Below, piece after piece: positions 7,519 through 15,719 of a DNA stretch of 38,452 nucleotides. A program made the position numbers and the translations under genes. The DNA comes from Streptomyces sp. SID3212 (lineage in GTDB: Bacteria; Actinomycetota; Actinomycetes; Streptomycetales; Streptomycetaceae): assembly GCF_009865405.1 (NCBI RefSeq), contig NZ_WWJY01000272.1:1-38452 (forward strand), read 5' to 3'. The number at the start of each line of letters is the position of its first letter. The first letter of the stretch is position 1. A model generated the notes under the pieces. That model ran no database searches. It was not told the origin of the DNA and saw only the letters and a list, made by a program, of their open reading frames with translations.

Positions 7519-8910
7519 TCAATCTACTCGGGCGAGATAGGCGGCGGCCCGCGCGTCCAGTTGGGCGACCGCCGGAATCCCCCGGCGCCGGTACGGAGAG
7601 ACGAGATGGCGCATGTCGACGACCGCCTGCCGAGCGCGGCCGGAGTAGATGCCCTCCTCCATCGCGTCCAGGACACTGCCCCAGGTGGCGCACGCTTCCT
7701 CCACGCTGCCGTTCGCGATCTGCGTGGCGCCGAGGTATCCGAGCGTCACGGCGTGCGTACGGCGAAACGCCGTTCCACGCGCGCGGACGCTACGACGGAA
7801 ATGCCGAATCGCCCCCTGCCGATCTCCGCAGTCCCTGAGTGTGCAGGCCGTTTCGTGGGCCAGAGACGCCTCTGCGAAGAAGAAGGTGCGGTGAGGTTCT
7901 CTGATCTCCTCGCTGGCCGAGGCAAGATCGTCCTCGGCTTTCAACAGAGCTTTCGCCGCCGCCTGCTTGCGTCCATTGGCGGCGAGACCGCGAGCGTGTA
8001 CGACACCGAGCAGTGCCCGTTCCCTGGGCGTGGCCGCTGCGTAACGCTGTCCTGCCATCGAGGCGGTGGACAGGTCGAGGGCCTGTTCGTGGAATCCGAG
8101 GTCGATGGCCTGGTGCGCCATCGCACGCAGAATGTGACCGGTCAGAGGCGGGTTGTCGGCACGCGCGGCAAGCTTCACGGCCAACACGAAGTACCCCTGT
8201 GCAGTCGAGTGTTCGGCGTTGTCGAAGGCCATCCAGCCTGACAGGTAGGCGAGTTCGGCCGCCGCCGAGAACATGTCGCGCCGTACCCGCTCGTCCGGGA
8301 AGGTCCCTCGCAGGAAGCTCGCGACATCGGATTGCAAGTACTGGGCCAGGGCCCTGCGGCCGTGACCACCGCCGCGCTGCTGGTCCATCCGGGAGAAGGC
8401 GACGGTCAGTTCCTGGACCGTGGTCACGTCACCCCGTACAACATGCTGCCGGCGGCCGGCAGTCGAAGGCGACGGCACTTCATCAGCCATGGCCTTCCAC
8501 CAGCCCTCGCCGGGCAGCGTAAGGGAAGCCACCGAGTACACCGTCCCGGTCACAAGGTGTCTCCGGTCCGCGTCCAAGTCCGTTCTCCCCAGATCGGTCA
8601 GCGCGCTCAGCGGATCGACGCGCCACTCCAGCGCCCCCGACGCCGTCTTGTCGGTGGCGGAGAACCCGAGTTCTTCCGGTGTGACCGCACGCTTCAGACG
8701 GCGGGACAGCGCCTGACTCAAGATTAAGGGTGCCGCGCCCGACGGCCACGTCCCACCCACCCACATGCTGATGTGGGACCGGCCGATGCTCGTGTACTCC
8801 AGCAGCTTGTTCTCCACCGCGATCCGGTTGAACGCACTCGCCGTCTGCGCCCGCGACCAGCCAGCTTCCGCGAGAAGTGCGGCAAGCCGCTCGTTGCGTT
8901 CGCGCGCCAC
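7519..8910 (-). CDS. HTH plus TPR-like regulatory protein (NsdA-type)
   Basis: A 463-residue protein. The N-terminal 75 residues look like an atypical helix-turn-helix (NERLAALLAEAGWSRAQTASAFNRIA, then SHISMWVGGTWPSG). The rest is nearly all helical with Ala-rich TPR-like repeats (for example AAELAYLSGWMAFDN, LRAMAHQAIDLGFHEQALDL, ALLGVVHARGLAANGR). This architecture is common in Streptomyces regulators of development or secondary metabolism, of which NsdA is a characterised example. GTG 8910 is preceded by a G-rich stretch. It is divergent from the ATPase/Ddl-like cassette across a repeat-bearing intergenic region, so it may control that cassette and itself. The regulated genes are inferred from position only. 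Confidence 0.75.
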   Translation of the reverse strand: MARERNERLAALLAEAGWSRAQTASAFNRIAVENKLLEYTSIGRSHISMWVGGTWPSGAAPLILSQALSRRLKRAVTPEELGFSATDKTASGALEWRVDPLSALTDLGRTDLDADRRHLVTGTVYSVASLTLPGEGWWKAMADEVPSPSTAGRRQHVVRGDVTTVQELTVAFSRMDQQRGGGHGRRALAQYLQSDVASFLRGTFPDERVRRDMFSAAAELAYLSGWMAFDNAEHSTAQGYFVLAVKLAARADNPPLTGHILRAMAHQAIDLGFHEQALDLSTASMAGQRYAAATPRERALLGVVHARGLAANGRKQAAAKALLKAEDDLASASEEIREPHRTFFFAEASLAHETACTLRDCGDRQGAIRHFRRSVRARGTAFRRTHAVTLGYLGATQIANGSVEEACATWGSVLDAMEEGIYSGRARQAVVDMRHLVSPYRRRGIPAVAQLDARAAAYLARVD

Positions 8911-8933
8911 GATCCACCACCCCCACTGCCGGG

Positions 8934-9111
8934 ACGATCTTTGACCACTTTGATCGAGCTGCCCTGCGGCCGGCCCTCTGCCCCGCAGTGCAAATCAACG
9001 TAGCCCCCGATGCAGACGCTCTTCACACGAACAGCCGGAAACCACCCGCGTTCCGGGCCTCAACGGCAAACGATCTTTGACCACTTTGACCACCTCGAAC
9101 ACCTTGACCGC
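8934..9111. promoter_or_regulatory. Divergent control region with iterated 9-nt repeats
   Basis: A 20-nt block is repeated exactly at 8934-8953 and 9070-9089, 136 bp apart. Within the second copy a 9-nt unit is iterated: TTTGACCAC at 9076 and 9085, then the degenerate CTCGAACAC at 9094 and CTTGACCGC at 9103. The first copy has TTTGACCAC at 8940 followed by TTTGATCGA. The arrays lie between the divergently transcribed regulator (start 8910) and ATPase (start 9188), the place expected for operators of the regulator. Confidence 0.55.
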
Positions 9112-9187
9112 ATACCCAGCACGGCCTGATCGCGGTTCGCTCTATGTGTCCATCAACCGCGCTCGAAAAAGGAGTTGGCCTGACGCC

Positions 9188-9610
9188 ATGACCTCCACGT
9201 CTCCCAGCCCCCGCCTGCGACCGATGTGCGTACACATCGCCGGAGACGCCGCTCTGGTCGCCGGAGTGCGCCGCACACTGCGGGGTGTCCTGACGGACTG
9301 GGGCGTCACGGAACTCGTCGAGGACATGGAGCTGATCGGCAGCGAACTCGTCGGGAACGCCGTGCGACACGGATCGGGGCTCGGCGTGGGAGTGCTACTG
9401 GCCGCACAGGACAACCTCGTACTGCTCGAGGTCTCGGACGGCACCGCCGGGCAACCAGCCGAGCGGCATGCCGACAACGAGGATGAAGACGGCCGTGGAC
9501 TGCTGATCGTGCGGGCTCTGGCCAAGGACTACGGGTGGCGAGCGAACGATCGGGGCGGCACGACCATCTGGGCGACGTTGCCGCTCCCCACCCGAAGGGC
9601 AGGGTCATGA
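9188..9610 (+). CDS. RsbW-like ATP-binding protein (HATPase_c family)
   Basis: A 140-residue single-domain GHKL ATPase of the anti-sigma-factor kinase type. The N-box is ELVGNAVRHG (54-62, Asn57), the G1 box is VSDGTAG (82-88), and the G2 box is DEDGRGLLIV (99-108). The terminal strand is GGTTIWATLPL. Streptomyces encodes many such stand-alone domains; their partners are usually STAS proteins or sigma factors, and none is visible nearby. ATG 9188 is 13 bases past AAAGGAG, a rather long spacing; an in-frame ATG at 9077 lies inside the operator repeats and is unlikely. It is the first gene rightwards from the regulatory repeats, ahead of the Ddl-like gene. Confidence 0.8.
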   Translation: MTSTSPSPRLRPMCVHIAGDAALVAGVRRTLRGVLTDWGVTELVEDMELIGSELVGNAVRHGSGLGVGVLLAAQDNLVLLEVSDGTAGQPAERHADNEDEDGRGLLIVRALAKDYGWRANDRGGTTIWATLPLPTRRAGS

Positions 9611-9840
9611 GGTCCCGGTTCGCCTATGAGTGCGTTGCGCTGCGCGAGATCACTGGCGGAGGTAGCGAGCCCTGCTGCCCACCCACCAGAACAACCAACA
9701 GACCGCCGTCTCGCCTGACCGAGCGGTGATTCAGCGTCCCGGCGCGGCAGCTCCCGCGCAGCCTTCGACCGCGTACGCGGGATACGGCGCCTCGCCGGGA
9801 CGCCCCGACTGGAGCGAACTCCAATCCCGAGGGAGCATAC

Positions 9841-10824
9841 GTGTCCGTATTATCTGACCACCCCGTACGACCTGACTACTCCGCCCTGCGCGTCGGCGTG
9901 CTCTACGGCGGTGACTCACCTGAGCGCGCGGGCTCGATCGTCTCCGGCGAGGCGGCCAGCAAGGCCCTGTCCGTACAAGGGGTACGTGCCGAGTTGATCG
10001 ATCTCACTGGCCTGGATCTGGCCGCGCTGTCCGGTCGGATCGATGTGGCGCTGCTGGCCGCGCACGGACTGGGCGGCGAGGACGGCAAGGTGCAGGGGGC
10101 TCTGGATCTGCTGGGCATCCCCTACACCGGATCGGGGGTCCTGGCATCGGCGACCGGTATGCACAAGGTCCGGTTCAAGGAACTGATGCAGTCCAACCTG
10201 GTCGACACCCCGAGCTGGGTGGACATCTCACCCTCGTGGTCCATCGACACCGCCATCTCCACGGCGTCGATGTCGCTGGGCTATCCCCTCTTCCTCAAGC
10301 CGGTTTCCGGGGGCGGCAGCCTCGCGGCCGGCATCGCTCGCGACAGCACCGAGCTGCGCGACCTGCTGAGCCAGGCCCGGGAACGCCCGTACGACGGGTA
10401 CTTGATCGAGGAGTACGTCCCCGGTACGCCCTGCTCGGTCGGCGTCCTGGAGACGGAAGGGGAACTGCACACCCTGCCGGTCCACTCGGTCGAGACAGAC
10501 CGTCCGTTCTACGACTACGAGGCCAAGCACGACCTGGCGCTCCGGCGAGAGCAGTGCCCGGCCCTGATCCCCGATCTGATGTCAACGCGTCTGAGGCAAC
10601 TCGCGCTGCGTGCGCACCGGCGAATCGGCGCGCACGGTGTCTCCCGCGTCGACTTCCTTCTGTCGCCTGACGGGCGAACCCCGATGCTGGAGATCAACAC
10701 GGTGCCGGGCCTCTCGCCCAGCGGCAACCTCGCCACGATGGCAGCCGCGGCCGGCATCCCGTACGAGGAACTGATCCTGCGCGTGTTGGACACCGCGTTC
10801 ACGAAGCCCGCGTACGTGCCGTAG
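9841..10824 (+). CDS. D-Ala-D-Ala ligase-like ATP-grasp ligase
   Basis: A 327-residue ATP-grasp enzyme of the Ddl family, expected to join two amino acids or peptides with ATP. Family landmarks are LYGGDSPER (21-29), the Ddl signature HGLGGEDGKVQG (75-86), IPYTGSGVLAS, the ATP-binding Lys153 in LFLKPVSGGGS, IEEYVPG (189-195), and metal ligands in SRVDF (268-272) and LEINTVPG (283-290). It departs from canonical Ddl at the C-terminus: after PG the usual threonine/serine-proline loop is replaced by LSPSGNLATM, and MDK is MHK. The substrate may therefore not be D-alanine. GTG 9841 has GAGGGAG six bases upstream. It is the first of three tightly packed genes with the C39 peptidase and MurF-like ligase. 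Confidence 0.85.
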   Translation: MSVLSDHPVRPDYSALRVGVLYGGDSPERAGSIVSGEAASKALSVQGVRAELIDLTGLDLAALSGRIDVALLAAHGLGGEDGKVQGALDLLGIPYTGSGVLASATGMHKVRFKELMQSNLVDTPSWVDISPSWSIDTAISTASMSLGYPLFLKPVSGGGSLAAGIARDSTELRDLLSQARERPYDGYLIEEYVPGTPCSVGVLETEGELHTLPVHSVETDRPFYDYEAKHDLALRREQCPALIPDLMSTRLRQLALRAHRRIGAHGVSRVDFLLSPDGRTPMLEINTVPGLSPSGNLATMAAAAGIPYEELILRVLDTAFTKPAYVP

Positions 10825-10838
10825 CAGACTGTGGGGCC

Positions 10839-11483
10839 ATGACTGGCTCCCGGTTGATCCATCGTGTCCCGTACTACTCGCAGTGGGAATCCGCCGCTCT
10901 GGTGCCCGAGTTCATCACCGGCATCAGAGCGGCGGCCGACGACCCGCTGTGGCCCAAGTCAGGGGCCGACTCCCCTGAGGAGTACGCCTTCTGGGCCCCG
11001 CGCATGTGCGGGATGGCCTGCCTGCGCATGGCCCTGGACCACTGGGGACACGAGGTCCCGCCCTCGGTCCCTCTGCTGCGCGAAGCACTGGAAGCGGGCG
11101 CGTACGTACAGACCGAGGAGCAGGTCAAGGGACTGATCTACGCTCCCTTCGCCCGCTGGGTCACGTGCCGCTGGGACCTGTACGCGGAGGTACGGCCCGA
11201 GTTGGCGGCGACCGAAATCGCCAAGCAGATCGCCCGGGGGCACGTGGTCCTGCTCTCGGTCCACAAGTCCATCCGAACCCTCGATCCGGCACCGCCCCAG
11301 CGCGGCGGCCACCTGGTCCTCGCCGTGGGCACCAACCCCGACGGGGTCTTCCTGCACAACCCCTCCGGACTCCCCGGACTGTCCCAGGAGTTCCACCACG
11401 TCCCCTGGACGGACCTCGACCGGTTCTTCGCCGGCCGTGGAGTTGTCCTGGGCCCCCACGCGCAAGGAGCCACCCTCCAGTGA
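10839..11483 (+). CDS. C39-like cysteine peptidase
   Basis: A papain-fold peptidase of the C39 type, about 214 residues. The catalytic Cys is Cys57 in APRMCGMACLRMALDHWG, His157 lies in GGHLVLAVG, and Asn173 in LHNPSG is the likely third residue. The N-terminal PYYSQWES is also typical of C39-like proteins. There is no signal peptide, transporter domain or membrane helix, so it probably acts in the cytosol, unlike bacteriocin-exporter C39 domains. It starts 14 bases after the Ddl-like stop and overlaps the MurF-like start by 4 bases. Translational coupling to MurF-like argues that the three enzymes share a substrate, perhaps a peptide that is trimmed and ligated. Confidence 0.82.
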   Translation: MTGSRLIHRVPYYSQWESAALVPEFITGIRAAADDPLWPKSGADSPEEYAFWAPRMCGMACLRMALDHWGHEVPPSVPLLREALEAGAYVQTEEQVKGLIYAPFARWVTCRWDLYAEVRPELAATEIAKQIARGHVVLLSVHKSIRTLDPAPPQRGGHLVLAVGTNPDGVFLHNPSGLPGLSQEFHHVPWTDLDRFFAGRGVVLGPHAQGATLQ

Positions 11484-12904
11484 TCCCCCTGACTCTCGCC
11501 AAGATCACCGAGGCGACCGCCGGCACCCTCCACCACGTCGCACATGCCAACGTGCTGGTCACCGGCCCGCTGTCTTTCGACTCCCGCCACATCGCGCCCG
11601 GCGGCCTCTTCGCCTGCCTGACCGGTCGCACTCTCGACGGACACGACTTCGCTAAACAGGCAGTACGAGACGGCGGCGTGGCCGTGCTCGCCACCCGCCC
11701 GACCCCTGCGCCGACCCTGGTCGTTGCCGACGTCCTGGACGCGATGGGCCGGATCGCGCGGGCCATCGCCACCCACTACACCGGCACAGTCATCGCACTG
11801 ACCGGATCAGCGGGCAAAACCAGTACGAAGGACATCCTCGAAAGCGTCCTCACACTGGACGGACCCACGATCGCCAACGAGAGGTCGTTCAACAACGAGA
11901 TCGGCTTCCCCGTCACCGTGAGCAGGGTGATGCCCGACAGCCGCTACCTCGTCCTGGAGATGGGCGCCCGCGGCAAGGGACACATCGAGAAGCTGTGCGA
12001 CCTGGTCCGCCCGAGCATCGCCACCGTGCTCGGCGTCGGCTCGGCCCACATCGGGGAGTTCGGCAGCACGCAGGCGATCGCCGACGCCAAAGCCGAGATC
12101 GTCCGCGCCCTCCCCCAGCACGGCGTCGCCGTCCTCAACGGGGATGACCCGCTCGTAGCCGCCATGGCCCAGCAGACGCAGGCCCGAGTCATCACCTTCG
12201 GCACCACGGCCGACTGCGACGTCCAGGCCCTCGACATCACCGTGGAACAAGGCCGCCCCGCCTTCACCCTCCGCCACGGCACCAGCGAGGCCCGCGTCAC
12301 CCTTCGCGTCCACGGCCGGCACAACACGATCAACGCCCTCGCCGCAGCCGCCACCGCCATCGCCGCCGGAGTCCCGTTCCCCCGCATCGTCGCCAGCCTC
12401 CAGGACGCCGGACTCTCGTCGGGAGGCCGCATGGAAATCCTCGAACGCCCCGACGGCGTCACCATCATCAACGACGCCTTCAACGCCTCACCCGAATCCG
12501 TCATTGCCGCACTCATCGCCCTCTCGGACATCGCCGGAACGGAACGCCGAAAGATCGCGGTCCTTGGCGAAATGGCCGAACTCGGCCCCGAGACGGAGGC
12601 ATGGCACGAAAAAATCGCCACAGAAGTCCTGGCTTCCGACATCGCCCTGACCATCGGCATCGGGGGCGAACACGCCACCCGGCTGACCGCCGCGATCGTC
12701 GAGGGCGGTGGAAAGGCCACCAAAACCGACCGCAACCCCGCCCTGCCCCAACACATCAACACCCTGCTGAAGCCCGGCGACGTCGTACTGATCAAGGGCG
12801 CCAATGCACTGGGCTTGGAACAAACAGCCCGAGAGCTGGCCAGCCTGCAGACAGACGAAACGAGAAGCGACTTGGAGGGGACGGTCGTGCAGGAGGGCAC
12901 CTGA
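11480..12904 (+). CDS. MurF-like Mur ligase
   Basis: A 474-residue Mur ligase close to MurF, which joins D-Ala-D-Ala to UDP-MurNAc-tripeptide. The substrate-binding N-terminal domain contains FDSRHIAPGGLFACL. The P-loop is GSAGKTSTKD (109-118). Next come NNEIGFPVT (138-146), EMGARGKGHI, GSAHIGEFG and AKAEI with the Lys204 expected to be carbamylated, then C-terminal DAFNASPESV, LGEMAELG and LIKGANALGLE. MurF usually has DAYNANP and KGSR at the last two positions, so this is a diverged paralogue, not the housekeeping enzyme of a dcw cluster. GTG 11480 overlaps the preceding stop as GTGA, with AAGGAG ten bases upstream. It probably ligates a product of the Ddl-like enzyme. Confidence 0.85.
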   Translation: MIPLTLAKITEATAGTLHHVAHANVLVTGPLSFDSRHIAPGGLFACLTGRTLDGHDFAKQAVRDGGVAVLATRPTPAPTLVVADVLDAMGRIARAIATHYTGTVIALTGSAGKTSTKDILESVLTLDGPTIANERSFNNEIGFPVTVSRVMPDSRYLVLEMGARGKGHIEKLCDLVRPSIATVLGVGSAHIGEFGSTQAIADAKAEIVRALPQHGVAVLNGDDPLVAAMAQQTQARVITFGTTADCDVQALDITVEQGRPAFTLRHGTSEARVTLRVHGRHNTINALAAAATAIAAGVPFPRIVASLQDAGLSSGGRMEILERPDGVTIINDAFNASPESVIAALIALSDIAGTERRKIAVLGEMAELGPETEAWHEKIATEVLASDIALTIGIGGEHATRLTAAIVEGGGKATKTDRNPALPQHINTLLKPGDVVLIKGANALGLEQTARELASLQTDETRSDLEGTVVQEGT

Positions 12905-12951
12905 CCCCCCGTCGGTGCGCCACACGGAACAAGGAAACCTGGCGTATTGCC

Positions 12952-13107
12952 ATGCGAAAGCCAGAGTTGAAGGAGTCGCCCGAGGAGGAATACAGCTACG
13001 AGGCGCCGCGCTCCACTATCGCCACGCGCAGCCGGGCGTACGACGTCGCCCAGCACAAGCAGGCAGCGATGCCGAGCAACTGTTCGCACCCGAGCGGCCG
13101 AACCTGA
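12952..13107 (+). CDS. 51-aa peptide ORF after the MurF-like gene
   Basis: A short frame with mostly G/C third positions, suggesting real coding. The peptide opens with an acidic stretch MRKPELKESPEEEYSYE, followed by a more basic half with SRAYDVAQHKQ and a C-terminal PSNCSHPSGRT holding one Cys. AAGGAA lies about 15 bases upstream of ATG 12952, a long spacing. It lies 47 bases after the MurF-like stop, the same way round. An acidic leader-like N-terminus and a distinct C-terminus next to an ATP-grasp ligase and a peptidase suggest a precursor peptide; this is inference. It could equally be a small unrelated protein or noncoding. Confidence 0.4.
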   Translation: MRKPELKESPEEEYSYEAPRSTIATRSRAYDVAQHKQAAMPSNCSHPSGRT

Positions 13108-13653
13108 GCCCGACGGCCAGGAGCCGGAGATCGGGCCTTAGGAGGCGATCGACATGAAGGCGCTGCGGGCCGCAGCACCGGGGTGGCCAGTGGCGAGGTT
13201 GCCGCCGACCATGCTGTAGCCAGGACGCCGATGACGTGCACCCGGAACCCAGGAGCGACCAGCTGGCACACTCCCGTAGCCGGGCTCGTACCGGCAGTAG
13301 GGCGGCGGCGCGGTCCAGCTGCGCGCCTGGACTGCGATCTTGGTGACCTCGCGAGCCTCCCGGCGTACCCGACCACCGTGGCCGCCGCCTGTTCGCCTGG
13401 GGCAGCGTGCCGCCCCACAGGAGATGCCGGCGCCGAGGCGGCCTGTTTCAGTGGTGTTCGGGCTCGGGACGGTACCGGGAACGCGATGCCCCCGCCGGTA
13501 CTCAGGCAGAAAGGGGACGCCCAGGGCGTTCTCAGTCACTCACCGGCCTGTTTCGGTATCGGGTCACGGTGCGGAAGGTCTTTGCGTAAGAGCCTGAGGA
13601 CGTCCTTGCCTGGCCAGTACGGTGTCCCTCCGTGACCGAGGAGGGGGGCGTGG
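13108..13653. other. Gap without a convincing gene
   Basis: About 545 bases between the 51-aa ORF and the TerD-type gene. Frames on both strands are open by high GC only, with no ribosome site plus family match. GGCCTGTTTC occurs twice (13439 and 13543 areas), followed by partly similar sequence. I see no tRNA or transposase remnant. Confidence 0.5.
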
Positions 13654-14886
13654 ATGACGACGTCATTGCGTAAGGGGGAGAACGTTGCGCTGGCGAGGGG
13701 ACAGGCGACGTTCAGCGTTGGGGCGGTTGGGTTCGCGGTAGACGTTTCCGCGTTGCTGCTGGGGCCGCAGGGGAAGGTGCGCAGCGACGACGATTTGGTC
13801 TTCTACAATCACCCCGTCCAGGATGGGGTGGGCGTGAGCGGTATGACCGTCACGGCTGACCTGATGCGGATTCCCCCCGGGGTGGCAACTGTGGCGCTTG
13901 TCGCGAGCGTCGACCCGACACAGCCGGGGGCGGTCTTTACGACCGCGCCACGTCTGACTGTCACCCAGCCGGGCTCGGAGGCGCGGGACTTCATGGCGCC
14001 GACTTTCACCGCAGGGGAGACTGTCATCGTCCTGGGCGAGCTTTACCGCCGTGACGGGGGCTGGAAAGTGCGGGCTGTGGGGCAGGGGTACGCGTCCGGG
14101 TTGGCAGGTCTGGCCACCGACTACGGGGTCGACATCGATCCCGGCCCGGCCACGGCACCATCAGGCGCTGTGGTCGTAGTGCCGGTACAGGCGCGGTCCA
14201 CGCCGTCAGCGGCCTCGGTGAACCTGACCAAAGTGGAGAAGCAGGCCCCCGCGCTGCTGGTGCCGGCGCGTCAGGCCGGACAGGCTTTGGTGGACAAGGG
14301 AATCGCGGGCAGCAGGGCTGCGGTGTATTTGGTCCTCGACCACGACTGGCAGATGGAAGAGCTCTACGAGTCCTTCGCCGTTCAGTCGTTCGCTGAAAGG
14401 GTGCTGGCGCTGTCGGCGAATCTGGACGACGACGGCACCGTGCCGGTGATCTTCTCGAGCGGGCGCGAGCCGTTCCTCGAGGAGATCCGTCTGGACAACT
14501 ACCGCGGCCGCATCGGGCAGCTCCACACACAAGTCGACTGGGGCTCTGGCGACGTCGTACACGCCATGCGCAAGGTCGTGACCCACTACCAGGAGTCCGG
14601 AGCCTCTGATCCGGCTTTCGCGATCGTCCAGGTCGGCGACGAACCCTGGGACAAATCCGAAGTACGTTCTCTGCTGCAGAACACCGCCACGCTCGGGATG
14701 TTCTGGCTCTTCGTCGGCTTCGGCCGCGGCAAGCTTGCCTTCTACAAGAACCTCAACGCATCCGCCTCGGCCCGCTTCACGAACGTCGCCTTCTACGACG
14801 CGAGCAAGAACCCAGGCTCCGTTCCGGGCGACAGGTTCTACAACGCCTTGGTCGACGCCTTCGGCACCTGGATGCGCACGCAATAG
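13654..14886 (+). CDS. TerD-domain protein with TerF/vWA-type C-terminus
   Basis: A 410-residue two-domain protein. Residues 1-180 form a TerD-type calcium-binding domain: MTTSLRKGENVAL start, VDVSALLL, DDDLVFYNHP, then VYRR-like ELYRRDGGWKVRAVGQGYASGLAGL. Residues 190-410 form a vWA-like module as in TerF: AAVYLVLDHDWQMEELY, LDDDGTVPVIFSS, FAIVQVGDEPWDKSEVRSLL, FWLFVGFG. Ter proteins are linked to tellurite, phage and stress resistance and to development in Streptomyces, but their mechanism is unclear. ATG 13654 has a strong GAGGAGGGGG upstream. It is isolated from other ter genes and ends just before a long palindrome. Confidence 0.85.
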   Translation: MTTSLRKGENVALARGQATFSVGAVGFAVDVSALLLGPQGKVRSDDDLVFYNHPVQDGVGVSGMTVTADLMRIPPGVATVALVASVDPTQPGAVFTTAPRLTVTQPGSEARDFMAPTFTAGETVIVLGELYRRDGGWKVRAVGQGYASGLAGLATDYGVDIDPGPATAPSGAVVVVPVQARSTPSAASVNLTKVEKQAPALLVPARQAGQALVDKGIAGSRAAVYLVLDHDWQMEELYESFAVQSFAERVLALSANLDDDGTVPVIFSSGREPFLEEIRLDNYRGRIGQLHTQVDWGSGDVVHAMRKVVTHYQESGASDPAFAIVQVGDEPWDKSEVRSLLQNTATLGMFWLFVGFGRGKLAFYKNLNASASARFTNVAFYDASKNPGSVPGDRFYNALVDAFGTWMRTQ

Positions 14887-14909
14887 GCCGAGCCGCTCGT
14901 TAGCCTGGT

Positions 14910-14939
14910 TGTGCGTGCTGCCGTACGGCAGCACGCACA
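14910..14939. terminator. 30-bp perfect palindrome after the TerD gene
   Basis: A perfectly self-complementary 30-bp sequence centred on CCGTACGG, with arms GTGCGTGCTG and CAGCACGCAC, 24 bases after the TerD-type stop. There is no T-run, as in many Streptomyces terminators. A second hairpin, CCGACTCG at 15003-15010 with CGAGTCGG at 15022-15029, follows. The two lie between convergent genes and may stop transcription from both sides. Confidence 0.55.
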
Positions 14940-15140
14940 CAGTCTGACAATCCCGAGAAGACGTCTTGGTGTCACGCCGGGGACCGATGTTTACTGGCTG
15001 AACCGACTCGGGCGTTCGAGACGAGTCGGGTGCTACGGATCAATTCTGCTGTCATGGGCGACCGGGCTGCGTTGCTTTCTGACCAGTTTGGAATGGGGGT
15101 TGCCTTTTCTCACCCCAACGGTCCGTTCCGGACGGCCAGC

Positions 15141-15719
15141 CTAGTGTTTTGTACGAGCTTTGGCGCGCTGAGCGAAGAGGCGTGCCCCGGTGCTGTTCAT
15201 ACGCCAGCGTGCAAATTCGATACTGACGCGGAATTTTGCTGCGACGGCCTCGTCGGAGACGTTGCGGTAGGCCATTCGGCGAGCGGCCTCGGTCGGGAGG
15301 AGAAGTTCGCCGGAAAGCTCAGCCGCTTCGTCCTCTTGGTTTCGGTCACTTTCCCGGCACTCGCCCCCTGATGTGCGAAGCAGGGTGGTGAAAGCGTGAT
15401 CGAGAAGGATGTGTGACATCTCATGGGCAAGGGTTGATGCCCTGCGGGGCCGCTCATGTCCAGAATTCTCCACAATGATCCTCCCATTTCCCCAGGGAAG
15501 CACAGCGGCGGAGAAGACATCAGGACTCACCTTGGTGAAGTGGTGCAAGGCATCCGCCAGCTTAGGTTCTGATGCGGCGAGATCATGCAGGGAGAAAACC
15601 TGGATCCCGTAGAGGGTAGCCAGCAGGAGAGGGTCCATGGCTTCGTGTGCACTGATGCCCAGTTCGTCCCGGACGTCGAGTGACAGACGCTTTGCCTCTG
15701 CCTTGAATCCCCTGCGCAT
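15141..15719 (-). CDS. ImmA/IrrE-type metallopeptidase
   Basis: A 192-residue zinc protease of the ImmA/IrrE family. The zinc motif is HEMSH at 99-103 (in STLAHEMSHILLDH) and the downstream acidic ligand region is EDEAAELSGELLLP (129-142). These enzymes cleave a partner XRE repressor after a damage or donor signal and so switch on a mobile element, as in ICEBs1 ImmA/ImmR. The start codon follows directly on the stop of the XRE gene upstream (TAG then ATG), so the two are translated from one mRNA. This pairing strongly supports an element-control function. No RecA-dependent signal is visible. Confidence 0.88.
   Translation of the reverse strand: MRRGFKAEAKRLSLDVRDELGISAHEAMDPLLLATLYGIQVFSLHDLAASEPKLADALHHFTKVSPDVFSAAVLPWGNGRIIVENSGHERPRRASTLAHEMSHILLDHAFTTLLRTSGGECRESDRNQEDEAAELSGELLLPTEAARRMAYRNVSDEAVAAKFRVSIEFARWRMNSTGARLFAQRAKARTKH

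Noticed and set aside
13138..13635. Overlapping plus and minus frames before the TerD-type gene
   Set aside because: No ribosome sites, no family-like sequence, and both strands open, as GC bias alone would produce.
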